A DNA stretch of 64,000 bases from Lentisphaerota bacterium (GTDB taxonomy: Bacteria > Verrucomicrobiota > Lentisphaeria > Victivallales > Victivallaceae), in NCBI GenBank assembly GCA_015061685.1, contig SUWD01000008.1, positions 32,548 to 96,547 on the forward strand. The letters run 5' to 3'. Under the pieces are notes generated by a model. It was not told where the DNA came from, ran no database searches, and saw nothing but the letters and a program-made list of their open reading frames with translations. Positions 1-8,104 of this stretch are shown here, one piece after another. Each line of letters begins with the position of its first letter. Position 1 is the stretch's first letter. A program made the position numbers and the translations under genes.

Positions 1-2
1 AT

Positions 3-1019
3 GCGGACAAGCTGAAATGGCTCAAAGATGATTATGAAAACATCTATGATCCGGACTACAATGATATGCTGCGTGTTTCCTTTATGCATCAATTCGGCAG
101 AGGTAAACTCGGCGATCTGGTGAGCCTGCTTTCCGGACGCGACTTTATTGAGCGTACATTCAAAGAGGAAATTGCCCAGGAAAGTTTTGAAAAGTTGACC
201 GCCGGGGTGATCAACTTTATGAATAAATACACCTTTGAGCAGTTTGTTCTGGCGATCAAATCTGCCGGATTCATCAATCCCAAACAGCTCAATTCCAAGA
301 TGACTTTGGACTTCGCTTATACGCTTTATCTGCTTTTGAACAGCGATAAAGAGTTCCCGAAAGTCGAAATCAAACCGTGCGTACAAAAGTGGTTTATTCT
401 TTCAACATTGACCGGCAGATACATCGGTTCACCGGAATCCCAGATGGACCGCGACCTCCGTGCGATTGCCGCCAAAGGCTTTATGGCGTTTTTCAAAGAA
501 GTGGAAGAAGCGGAGCTTTCTGATACTTTCTGGGAAGTCGGTCTGGTTCAGAATCTGGAAACTTCGGCAATTTCCAGTCCTTATTTCAACACCTTTATTG
601 CAGCACAGGTACACGGCAGCGACCGTTCGTTGCTTTCCAACAGTGCCAAAGTTGCAGATCTGCTTTCGGCAGGCGATGTTCATCACATTTTTCCGAAAGA
701 GTTTCTGAAAAAGAACGGTATTGATGACAAATCAATGTACAATCAGGTGGCGAACTATGCGTATCTCGATACCGGTGTGAATATTTCCATCGGTAAGCAA
801 ACTCCGCAAGATTATTTTACTGCCGCATTGAACCAGTGTGCAACTAAAGAACTCAAAGTCGGCACGATCACAGAAAATGCCGCCTTGCGGGAGAATTTGG
901 CAGTAAACTGTATTCCGGCAGATATTTTCACAATGACGGCAGACGATTACGAAAAATTCCTGAAAGAACGCCGGATTCTGATGGCAAAAAAGATCAAGGA
1001 ATATTATAATAACCTTTGA
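3..1019 (+). CDS. GmrSD/DUF262-type HNH endonuclease, C-terminal part (5' truncated by window edge)
   Basis: The frame is open from base 3, so the true start lies left of the window; the first internal ATG at 66 is not a convincing start. The visible ~338 residues resemble the C-terminal half of DUF262/DUF1524 (GmrSD-like) nucleases: a helical region followed by an HNH-like motif, DVHHIFPKEFLKK, with an asparagine and an N-x-S region further on. Known family members are modification-dependent restriction enzymes or anti-phage proteins whose N-terminal half (DUF262) is a nucleotide-binding DGQQR-type domain; that half is not visible here. dinD follows after 11 bp, so the two are probably co-transcribed. 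The family call is from motif reading only. Confidence 0.72.
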   Translation, partial: ADKLKWLKDDYENIYDPDYNDMLRVSFMHQFGRGKLGDLVSLLSGRDFIERTFKEEIAQESFEKLTAGVINFMNKYTFEQFVLAIKSAGFINPKQLNSKMTLDFAYTLYLLLNSDKEFPKVEIKPCVQKWFILSTLTGRYIGSPESQMDRDLRAIAAKGFMAFFKEVEEAELSDTFWEVGLVQNLETSAISSPYFNTFIAAQVHGSDRSLLSNSAKVADLLSAGDVHHIFPKEFLKKNGIDDKSMYNQVANYAYLDTGVNISIGKQTPQDYFTAALNQCATKELKVGTITENAALRENLAVNCIPADIFTMTADDYEKFLKERRILMAKKIKEYYNNL

Positions 1020-1030
1020 GGTGAATTTTT

Positions 1031-1897
1031 ATGGACACAAAAAGAATTCTTGAGCTTAAAAACAATTTTGATCAGATACTGAATTCTGTTGTTGAAGAAA
1101 ATATCGAATATTGGCTTGCTCGTGATTTAATGCCGTATTTGGGATATTCGCGATGGGAAAACTTTGAAACAGCAATCAAACGAGCGATGACAGCTTGTGA
1201 CGGCTCTGGCATTGATGTAAACGATCAATTTCGTGAGGTCACGAAATTGATAGAGCATGGCAAAGGGGGGAAACGCGAAATCACTGATTATATGCTGACC
1301 CGTTATGCTTGTTATCTGATAGCTATGAATGGTGATCCGCGCAAAGAAGAGATTGCTTTTGCTCAAAGTTACTTTGCTGTTCAAACTAGAAAAGTAGAAA
1401 TTATTGAAGAACGCGTCAAATATATTGAACGCATGAACGCTCGTGAGCAATTGACGGCTTCAGAAACACGGTTATCTAAAAATATTTATGAGAGAGGCGT
1501 TGATGATCAGGGTTTTGGTAGAATCCGTTCAATGGGAGATCGTGCTCTTTTCGGCATTCGTACTGCCGAAATGAAAGAACGACTCGGAATGAGTCAAAAT
1601 CGTCCGTTGGCAGATTTTTTACCTGCCCTTACAATTGCTGCAAAAAATCTTGCCACAGAAATGACCAATTACAATGTCGAGCAAAAAGATCTTCAAGGCG
1701 AACGTTCAATTACAACTGAACATGTGCAAAATAATCGCAGTGTCAGGCAAATGCTGGGAGAACGTGGAATAAAACCAGAAGAATTACCACCTGCCGAGGA
1801 TATCAAAAAATTGGAACGGCGTGTTAAATCAGCAGAGAAGAAAATTGCAATTGAAAGCGGAAAATTACCCAAGAAAAAAGAAGATGACTTATTTTAA
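1031..1897 (+). CDS. dinD: DNA damage-inducible protein D (DinD) homologue
   Basis: 288 residues, the usual size for DinD. The N-terminal part has the BRO/KilA-like signature (YWLARDLMPYLGYSRWENFETAIKRA), then a conserved central region (ITDYMLTRYACYLIAMNGDP, IYERGVDDQGFGRIRSMGD) and a lysine-rich C-terminus. Escherichia coli DinD is SOS-induced and modulates RecA filament function; the role here is by family only. The start is supported by a GAGGTG ribosome-binding site overlapping the stop of the upstream nuclease gene. No clear LexA-type operator was recognised. Association with restriction/defence genes is common for this family. Confidence 0.88.
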   Translation: MDTKRILELKNNFDQILNSVVEENIEYWLARDLMPYLGYSRWENFETAIKRAMTACDGSGIDVNDQFREVTKLIEHGKGGKREITDYMLTRYACYLIAMNGDPRKEEIAFAQSYFAVQTRKVEIIEERVKYIERMNAREQLTASETRLSKNIYERGVDDQGFGRIRSMGDRALFGIRTAEMKERLGMSQNRPLADFLPALTIAAKNLATEMTNYNVEQKDLQGERSITTEHVQNNRSVRQMLGERGIKPEELPPAEDIKKLERRVKSAEKKIAIESGKLPKKKEDDLF

Positions 1898-1943
1898 AAC
1901 CTTTAATGGTCTTTCAAACAGGGTAACGCTTTTATAGGATGAT

Positions 1944-3059
1944 ATGATTTATACGCTGAAAATTTATGATACGGAGCTGATGACTTTTGAGTTGACTCAA
2001 AAGCCGCTGGAAGGGTTCTGTTGTCATATTATCAGCGTAAATGAAGCAAAAAAGCATCTTTTGCCGCTTGGGATGGCAGTTGATGATGTCGGTGTTTTGA
2101 ATTGGCTGAAAGCTCGTATTTTGCCTGCGAATCGGGCAAATTCTGATCGTATTCTTTCGGGTTATGGGCTTACTCACAATAACATTCCCGGGATTATTCA
2201 GCTTTGCAAGGGGCTTTCTTTGAATGACAGTTACTGGATTACTGATTCGGATTTCAAAGGAAAATTTGCAGACTACAACCTCTTTGAAAACAGTTTTTAC
2301 AAGGCGTTGTCGCTGATCGCTTACGGCAGTGTGAAGCCCAGCGGGTTTTCCTCATCTCCGGAGTTTACCACCAATGGAATGCTCCGCAAAGGGTGGCGCA
2401 GAATTGACGACAAAATCAAGCTGTACAAAGGTGGGACTTCCGGGGCGACCAATACCGGCAACGAGCCTTATTCGGAATTTTACGCCGCACAAATCGCAGA
2501 AGCGATGGGGATTGACCATGTTCCGTACACACTTTCCAAGTGGAAAGGCAGTCTTTGTTGCGTGTGCGAACTCTTTACCGATATTGACCACTCCTTTGTT
2601 CCGATGTGGCGGTTCTATAAAACAAAGAGTATCAAAGATGTTGCGGCGTATTTGCGTAATTTGGGCGAAGATTATTTCAATGCGTTTTGTGATATGATGA
2701 TCTTTGATGCGTTGATTTACAACACCGACCGTCATTTGAACAACTTCGGTTTGATGGTGAACAACAAGACCAATCAGCCTTACGCTTTTGCTCCGATTTT
2801 TGACAATGGGCTGTCGCTTTTCAACTTCGCTATGGCTGATGACTTTGCCGATCTTGAAACTTACGCAAAGAGCCGTTTGTCGGCGTTTGACGTGCCTTTC
2901 GATGAGATTGCCAAGGAATTCATTACCTCGCGCCAGAAGGGGCAATTACGCCGTTTACAGGCGTTCAAATTTACTCGTCACAGCCGTTACAATCTTCCTG
3001 CCGCAAGACTGAAAGCCTTGGAGCAATTCATACAGAAGCGTGCAAAAGTATTGTTATGA
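1944..3059 (+). CDS. HipA-like (CtkA-type) protein kinase domain protein
   Basis: 371 residues. The C-terminal two thirds carry HipA-fold kinase signatures: a glycine-rich loop near residue 160 (YKGGTSGAT), a catalytic loop near 260 (NTDRHLNNFGLM) and a metal-binding DNG near 286 (APIFDNGLSLF). The N-terminal ~120 residues do not look like the HipA N-terminal subdomain. No small HipB-like helix-turn-helix gene sits next to it, so it is not an obvious two-gene toxin-antitoxin pair. AGGATGAT ahead of the ATG supports the start. Substrate unknown. It could be a stand-alone kinase toxin or part of the neighbouring defence block. Confidence 0.72.
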   Translation: MIYTLKIYDTELMTFELTQKPLEGFCCHIISVNEAKKHLLPLGMAVDDVGVLNWLKARILPANRANSDRILSGYGLTHNNIPGIIQLCKGLSLNDSYWITDSDFKGKFADYNLFENSFYKALSLIAYGSVKPSGFSSSPEFTTNGMLRKGWRRIDDKIKLYKGGTSGATNTGNEPYSEFYAAQIAEAMGIDHVPYTLSKWKGSLCCVCELFTDIDHSFVPMWRFYKTKSIKDVAAYLRNLGEDYFNAFCDMMIFDALIYNTDRHLNNFGLMVNNKTNQPYAFAPIFDNGLSLFNFAMADDFADLETYAKSRLSAFDVPFDEIAKEFITSRQKGQLRRLQAFKFTRHSRYNLPAARLKALEQFIQKRAKVLL

Positions 3060-3087
3060 TAGCAATCGTTGAAAATATGGTGTTTTA

Positions 3088-5400
3088 ATGAGTAATGATA
3101 AAGCAAGACAAAAAAATGCGTCTGAAAAATATAATATTGATTTTTCTCATATTTTGGAAGAAGGTGGTAATGCGAAAATTTATGATGCGACCGAAAAAGC
3201 AACAGGAAAATCTTATGTTTTAAAATATCTAAGTAACTGTTCATTGGAAAAAAAGCAACGCTTTATTGATGAAATAAAAGTTTTACAAGAACTAAATGAG
3301 AGAAAGATAGAAGGCGTTGTCAAAATAATAGATTTTTCTGAAGAACATCTTTGGTATGTGATGCCCAAATTACAGCCAGCATTTCCTTATATAAGCCAAC
3401 AGAAATCACTTGATGTAATAGTTGATTTATTCATATCTCTTGTAAATACGTTGATTAGTATTCATCACTCGGGCTTTGCTCATCGGGATATAAAACCTGA
3501 TAACATTTATATTGATAATGGGAAAATGATATTAGGTGACTTTGGGTTAGTGGAATTTCCCGATGATGAGAAACAACATAATCTAACGCAAACAGATAAG
3601 GCTTTGGGGGCAATATTTACAATTGCTCCAGAGATGAAAAGAAATCCCGTGCTAGCGGACGGGAAAAAAGCAGATGTATATTCTTTGGCAAAAACACTTT
3701 GGATGTTTTTGGCTTCTGATACGAAGGGGTTTGAAGGTTCGTATAATTTTTTTGATGAATCACATAGTTTGCGTATAGTGGGGAAGTATACGAAAGATCA
3801 TCTTGTTGAAATAGAAGAGTTGTTCTTGGCTGCAACAAATAATGTTCCTGATTTGCGACCAGATATGGATGAATTCTTGCAATATTTGCAACTTTGGAAA
3901 AATATATCTTCTGATGAATATTTGAGTCAAATAAGCAATTGGAATTTTATCACAAAACTTCTTTTTGGTAAATTTTTGCCACAGACTGCGTTATTCAATA
4001 AATTAAGTGATATTAAGCAAATACTGAAAATAATTTCAAAATCAAAAGCTCTTAATCATATGCTGTTTGCAAACGGTGGCGGTGCAGATTTAATAGATGT
4101 AGAAGTAGCCAAGGAAAAAGACTGTTTATATTTGCACACTGATACTCATGAAATATTTGCAGTATCTCCAAAACAACTCTATTTTTATAGTTTTTCAGAT
4201 GTTCGTTGGAATTTTTTCTTGTTAGAACTGAATGTGTTAACATTCGCGGTAGAAGATGATAAAAAACAAAATATAGAAATCGTTGTTGAAGACACTCCCG
4301 GACATTATGTTTCTGCAAAAGATGCAATGTACGGAATATATGATTATGAAACTGGAAAAAAATTACCAGAAGGGTATAAAATCGTCAATAGATGTATTCG
4401 AGAAAAATTATTATTTGTAATGAAAACAGGTCCATATAACAGTATTTCTGCGACATATGATGGTCGACATGGGGATTGCTCTTCAGAAGAATTTTTCCAT
4501 TATGTAAATAATTTATTAACCGATATTTCAGCTAAAATAAAACAGGGGATAAAAGAATTTGAAATATTATCATCTATTAGCAAGCAGGGTAATCCATTCA
4601 AAAAAGATAACGTTAATCTAATTCCAAGTAGTACATCTCACAAAAGAAAACTCCCTTCTCCTATAAAATTTATAAAGAAAGAATATTCTGAATGGAATTT
4701 TTATAACGATCTAATAAAATGCGAGAATAAAGATGCAATAATGAGGTTCTATTTTGCATTAAAGTATAATAGAAACCTTGTAGATCTATCTCAAATATAC
4801 AAAAGTTTAGGTAAAAATTATTTAACGAATACAACTTCTGAGTATGATTTATTTGTTATGAAAGATGGGAAAATAACAAAATGCAAGAATAATAAGTCTG
4901 ATGTATTTAAAAGTGCTGCTTACTTTTTGACGGAGCGAAATGAAGCAATTCGAACAAAAAATATACTTAACAGGAAATTATTTGATTTGTGTTCTAACTA
5001 TGAAATGTATGACATTTCTGAGAATGTAAGATTTGAGATTATTTGCTTGCGTTATTTGCCACCGACACATCTTTTTACAAAAAAAGAATTGCATGATATT
5101 ATGAAAAATGCTGATGATAGAGTATCTAATAGAATTGTTGTTGACGAATCTGGTCATGTCCTTATTATAGGAGGTGGTGAAAATTATTCACTGTATCCTG
5201 TCGCCAATGAAATGTATAATCAGCGTAACAATTATGTGGGAAAATACTCTCCTTTAAATCATCTTGATAACGAATATAAAAGTTTATTGAATGCTTGGTT
5301 ACATCACTTACGGGAAGAAAAAAATATTTTTTGCAATGATTTCTATTATCAGAAATTAAATATTGAAAAAACAATAAAACAAATCGAAAAATACTATTAA
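3088..5400 (+). CDS. Hanks-type serine/threonine protein kinase with long unknown C-terminal region
   Basis: 770 residues. The N-terminal ~260 are a complete eukaryotic-like kinase: glycine-rich loop near 25-33 (EEGGNAKIYD), catalytic lysine in YVLKYL, HRDIKPDN near 132-139, GDFG near 150 and an IAPEM activation-segment end near 180. The remaining ~500 residues match nothing I recognise; they contain no transmembrane segment and no PASTA, LRR or WD repeats, only mixed alpha/beta-looking sequence. The gene is strikingly AT-rich compared with the rest of the window, suggesting horizontal acquisition. It follows the HipA-like gene by 28 bp. Two different kinases side by side next to a nuclease and dinD suggest a defence or stress role (inference). 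Confidence 0.82.
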   Translation: MSNDKARQKNASEKYNIDFSHILEEGGNAKIYDATEKATGKSYVLKYLSNCSLEKKQRFIDEIKVLQELNERKIEGVVKIIDFSEEHLWYVMPKLQPAFPYISQQKSLDVIVDLFISLVNTLISIHHSGFAHRDIKPDNIYIDNGKMILGDFGLVEFPDDEKQHNLTQTDKALGAIFTIAPEMKRNPVLADGKKADVYSLAKTLWMFLASDTKGFEGSYNFFDESHSLRIVGKYTKDHLVEIEELFLAATNNVPDLRPDMDEFLQYLQLWKNISSDEYLSQISNWNFITKLLFGKFLPQTALFNKLSDIKQILKIISKSKALNHMLFANGGGADLIDVEVAKEKDCLYLHTDTHEIFAVSPKQLYFYSFSDVRWNFFLLELNVLTFAVEDDKKQNIEIVVEDTPGHYVSAKDAMYGIYDYETGKKLPEGYKIVNRCIREKLLFVMKTGPYNSISATYDGRHGDCSSEEFFHYVNNLLTDISAKIKQGIKEFEILSSISKQGNPFKKDNVNLIPSSTSHKRKLPSPIKFIKKEYSEWNFYNDLIKCENKDAIMRFYFALKYNRNLVDLSQIYKSLGKNYLTNTTSEYDLFVMKDGKITKCKNNKSDVFKSAAYFLTERNEAIRTKNILNRKLFDLCSNYEMYDISENVRFEIICLRYLPPTHLFTKKELHDIMKNADDRVSNRIVVDESGHVLIIGGGENYSLYPVANEMYNQRNNYVGKYSPLNHLDNEYKSLLNAWLHHLREEKNIFCNDFYYQKLNIEKTIKQIEKYY

Positions 5401-5426
5401 AATATACTTACTTGAAAGCGGCGGTG

Positions 5427-5747
5427 ATGAAAGAAAAAGTGTATGATTTTGTGAAGAATATTCCCCGGGGGAAGGTTGCCACGTATGGGCAAATCGCTTT
5501 GCATCTGGGGAATCGAAACTTTGCCCGGGCGGTGGGGAATATTCTTCATGGCAATCCTGATCCGGAGCATATTCCATGTCATCGTGTGGTCAATGCCCAA
5601 GGGCAGCTTTCCAGAGCATATGCGTTTGGCGGTATTGAGGCACAAAGACGTCTGCTGGAGTCTGAAGGTGTCGTATTCAAGAATGAGCAGGTTGTCGATT
5701 TAAGTGTATCTAAAATAATTTTGGAAAAATCATCAACAAGCTATTGA
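5427..5747 (+). CDS. Single-domain O6-methylguanine-DNA methyltransferase homologue
   Basis: About 106 residues from the ATG at 5427; a TTG 15 bp upstream is also in frame, but the ATG has a GGCGG just ahead. This is only the DNA-binding/active-site domain of Ogt/Ada-type alkyltransferases: VATYGQIA helix region, the arginine-finger zone NRNFARAVGNILHGNP, and the active-site motif IPCHRVV. Because the cysteine is present (not the tryptophan of alkyltransferase-like proteins), direct dealkylation of O6-alkylguanine is plausible. The N-terminal RNaseH-like domain of full-length enzymes is absent. The final ~20 residues are unusual for the family. Confidence 0.83.
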   Translation: MKEKVYDFVKNIPRGKVATYGQIALHLGNRNFARAVGNILHGNPDPEHIPCHRVVNAQGQLSRAYAFGGIEAQRRLLESEGVVFKNEQVVDLSVSKIILEKSSTSY

Positions 5748-5782
5748 TGATTTCATAATCTAAAAGAGTAAAGGGAAGTCTT

Positions 5783-6586
5783 ATGAGCGATTGGTATCAG
5801 CAACAATTTGACAAGGCACTAACAACAAAATTTGATGATGAGTTCAAAAAAATTACAGGGTTGACATGGCTACCTTGGGTTGGAAAAAATTTTGATAATT
5901 GCAAGATTCTCATTGTTGCGGAGTCTCATTATACCAATACAGATGATCAAACACTTGTCCAACAGAAAAAGCAACAATATTTAGATGATAATCTTGCGAC
6001 ACGAGAGGTTATGGCAGAGTACCCGCTGTATGGGTATGAAGCTGGTTGGAAAAACAATGGCGGACGGGGAAACAACCCGACATTTGATAATCTTTTCCGA
6101 TTGCTTATTTCTGACGACCTGTTATATGGTGTGGATACACACAAGCGTCGGTTGAATCTTTGTTCAAACTTTGCTTTTATGAATATAATTCAAAGGCCGA
6201 TGTGGTATCCTCCATCAAGCACTGGATTTCCGAAAGAGCGACCTAATGATGCAGACCGTAAAATCGGCTGGGAGGTTGTTTACGAGGTTCTGAAAATCTT
6301 GTTGCCGGATATTTGCATTTTTTCTGGATCGGATGCCTCTAGGTATTTTGAATATCACATGAATAGACTCGGGATCAAGTATTCAGGATGGGAGTGGGAT
6401 GCCAGTAAAATAGGCAACACCTATCCTAAAAAAGCGATAGTTGATATTTGTGGCAAGAAAATTAACCTTAAATTTATCCGACATCCAGGAAGTTATTTCA
6501 GTTGGGAACAGTGGCAGAAGTTCGTTTTTTCTGACTGTAAAAATATTCAGGATAAACTCCTTTCAATTATAAAAGCCCAATCCTAA
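5783..6586 (+). CDS. Unknown 267-aa protein, remotely uracil-DNA-glycosylase-like layout
   Basis: I do not firmly recognise this family. The order of segments is reminiscent of the uracil-DNA glycosylase superfamily: an early hydrophobic strand ending in an acidic residue (CKILIVAESHY), a middle strand PDICIFSGSDASR and a late FIRHPGSYFSWEQW segment where the family normally has its HPS motif. No signal peptide or membrane segment. It is the last gene of the AT-rich left block, 35 bp after the alkyltransferase gene, which would fit a DNA-repair theme, but this is inference. A GGGAAG precedes the ATG. Confidence 0.45.
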   Translation: MSDWYQQQFDKALTTKFDDEFKKITGLTWLPWVGKNFDNCKILIVAESHYTNTDDQTLVQQKKQQYLDDNLATREVMAEYPLYGYEAGWKNNGGRGNNPTFDNLFRLLISDDLLYGVDTHKRRLNLCSNFAFMNIIQRPMWYPPSSTGFPKERPNDADRKIGWEVVYEVLKILLPDICIFSGSDASRYFEYHMNRLGIKYSGWEWDASKIGNTYPKKAIVDICGKKINLKFIRHPGSYFSWEQWQKFVFSDCKNIQDKLLSIIKAQS

Positions 6587-6904
6587 ATTGGTATGGTAAA
6601 ATCAGTTCTTCTGAAAATCCAGCCCTTTTGAGGGTAAATTGTCACGACACGGGGTATCGAGACAGAGAGAGATTTTTGAGAGAAAATGAGGGTTTTCTCT
6701 CAAATATACTTTGCAACTGACATCTCTGCTTAAAAGCGTAAAAGCCGTAATTTGCTTGAAGTCAAGCAGTAACTACGGCTTTTTATTTTAACAAACTCAC
6801 GACACTTTCGGTCGCAAGTTGCAGTTAGCCCTCCGTCGCTCTGCGAGCTATGGAGGGCATCCTTCGCCCGCTCCGTCTGCGACTCCGCTTTTTTTTGCTT
6901 GCGC
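6587..6904. other. Gene-free spacer with hairpins between the accessory block and ssrA
   Basis: No coding signal. It holds a perfect 12-bp stem at 6675-6686/6693-6704 (TTTGAGAGAAAA and its complement), a second hairpin at 6741-6782 and a GC-rich palindromic stretch at 6828-6860 of the type often dispersed between genes (CCCTCC ... GGAGGG). I see no integrase gene and no second copy of the ssrA 3' end here. Confidence 0.6.
6741..6786. terminator. Bidirectional terminator-like hairpin
   Basis: AAAGCCGTA at 6741-6749 pairs with TACGGCTTT at 6774-6782, with a smaller GCTTG/CAAGC stem inside the loop; a T-rich tract follows on the plus strand. It would separate the rightward accessory genes from leftward ssrA transcription. 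Confidence 0.6.
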
Positions 6905-6947
6905 AAAAAAAAATCTACGGATAGCAAGACGGGCTTGCCATCCGTAG
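6905..6947 (-). terminator. Rho-independent terminator of ssrA
   Basis: On the minus strand, 14 nt just beyond the tmRNA 3' end pair almost perfectly (6934-6947 with 6915-6928) and are followed by a run of U residues (complement of the A-tract at 6905-6913). Confidence 0.8.
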
Positions 6948-6960
6948 CTTTAGCGAAGGA

Positions 6961-7321
6961 TGGTGGAGGTGAGGGGAGTTGAACCCCTGTCCCAACGAGG
7001 AATGATGAAGACATCTACATGCTTGTTCCATCTTCAATTGTTTTTCGTCCTCCGTTCCGCCAATGGACAGGCGGTCCTTCAGAACAGGCATTCTGAAATC
7101 TCGCAGAAGTTCCGAATGCCGGGAATCTCTGCCAGGGCGCTGGATGACGCCGCTTACACCTTAGCACCCGGTCAGGCGCAGCGACGTGGCGGGAAAATTA
7201 TGCCGCCAGAGCAAACTCTTCGTTCGCATTTATTGTTTTAACCGGTGATTAACGAGGCCAACGGTCATCCTCGGCATGCAATCAACCCAGTACCTTCGCC
7301 GGTCGAATCCGGAACACCCCC
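6961..7321 (-). ncRNA. ssrA: Transfer-messenger RNA (tmRNA)
   Basis: Read on the minus strand this is a complete one-piece tmRNA of about 361 nt. The 5' end GGGGGUG pairs with the 3' CACCUCC to give the acceptor stem, followed by encoded ACCA. The T-arm (GGGGUUCAACUCCCC) and the 5' GAUUCGACCGG segment typical of tmRNA are present. The tag reading frame starts at the GCG codon at 7227 and ends at TAA 7198-7200, giving ANEEFALAA. Together with alanylated tmRNA this would add a degradation tag to stalled nascent chains. It is divergent from grpE, and its protein partner smpB is 1.9 kb away in the grpE operon. Confidence 0.97.
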
Positions 7322-7362
7322 AGAATCGATGATTGTATGCGGTTTTTTATGCCGCAATTACT

Positions 7363-7391
7363 AATATAACTCTTTATTGGTGCTTTTTCAA
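7363..7391 (-). promoter_or_regulatory. Sigma-70-type promoter of ssrA
   Basis: On the minus strand TTGAAA (7391-7386), 17 bp, TATATT (7368-7363), about 40 bp upstream of the mature tmRNA 5' end. This leaves a short 5' leader to be removed by RNase P. Confidence 0.75.
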
Positions 7392-7400
7392 CAAAAAAAC

Positions 7401-7428
7401 TTGATTTTTTTGCAAAATCATATATATT
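7401..7428 (+). promoter_or_regulatory. Probable grpE-dnaJ-smpB promoter
   Basis: TTGATT, 16 bp, TATATT, back to back with the ssrA promoter. No CIRCE-type inverted repeat (TTAGCACTC-N9-GAGTGCTAA) is present between the two genes, so HrcA control at this promoter is not supported. Confidence 0.5.
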
Positions 7429-7477
7429 AATAAATTCAGCATATATAGTATCAATCGCCATTCATGAGGTTTTTATC

Positions 7478-8098
7478 ATGGCCGAAAATAATGAAAAAAT
7501 CACCCCGGCGGAAGAAAATATGGCCGCCGAAAACAGTGCCGATCAGGTCAACAGCGTCCTTGAGCAGGGCGAAACTGCCGCCGGTGATGCCGCTGCTGCC
7601 GAACCTGTTTCCGAAGTCGATCAGCTTAAAGCACAGCTTGCCGAGCAGCAGGCAAAATTCCTCTATCTCCAGGCGGAATATCAGAATTTCCGCCGCCGTG
7701 CCGCCAGAGATATCAGCGATGCCAGAAGTCATGCCATCGCCGATACACTCACCCCGTTTTTAAGCGTTTCCGACTTCCTCGGTATGGCACAGACTGCGGC
7801 TGAAAAAACCGACAATCTCGATGCTATCAAGCAGGGATTGACCATGATTATCGCCCAGTTTGACAAAGCTCTGGAAGAAATGAGCGTGCGTAAATTCACC
7901 AGTACCGGAGAGAAATTTGATCCCGATCTTCACGATGCCGTCGGCAGGGAGCCGTCGGATACTGTTCCGGAAGATGTGGTCATCCGGGAGTGGAATTGCG
8001 GATATAAAATCGGCGAAAAGCTGCTTCGTCCCGCCCGGGTTTTGGTCTCATCCGGCCCGGCAGCGGCGGAAACTGCTGAAAACGCAGACAAGGAGTGA
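7478..8098 (+). CDS. grpE: GrpE nucleotide exchange factor
   Basis: 206 residues, typical GrpE size. An acidic, alanine-rich disordered N-terminus (1-45) is followed by the long coiled coil (VDQLKAQLAEQQAKFLYLQAEYQNFRRR), the dimerisation helices and the C-terminal beta-wing with the family signature (FDPDLHDAVGREPSD ... VIREWNCGYKIGEKLLRPARV). GrpE releases ADP from DnaK. dnaK itself is not in the window. A GAGG precedes the ATG; dnaJ follows after 6 bp, so the two are co-expressed with smpB. Confidence 0.97.
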   Translation: MAENNEKITPAEENMAAENSADQVNSVLEQGETAAGDAAAAEPVSEVDQLKAQLAEQQAKFLYLQAEYQNFRRRAARDISDARSHAIADTLTPFLSVSDFLGMAQTAAEKTDNLDAIKQGLTMIIAQFDKALEEMSVRKFTSTGEKFDPDLHDAVGREPSDTVPEDVVIREWNCGYKIGEKLLRPARVLVSSGPAAAETAENADKE

Positions 8099-8104
8099 TC
8101 CATC

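Noticed and set aside
6960..7241. 93-codon plus-strand frame over ssrA
   Set aside because: Lies entirely within the tmRNA on the opposite strand and has no ribosome site.
7322..7477. CIRCE/HrcA operator before grpE
   Set aside because: No TTAGCACTC-N9-GAGTGCTAA-like inverted repeat is present.
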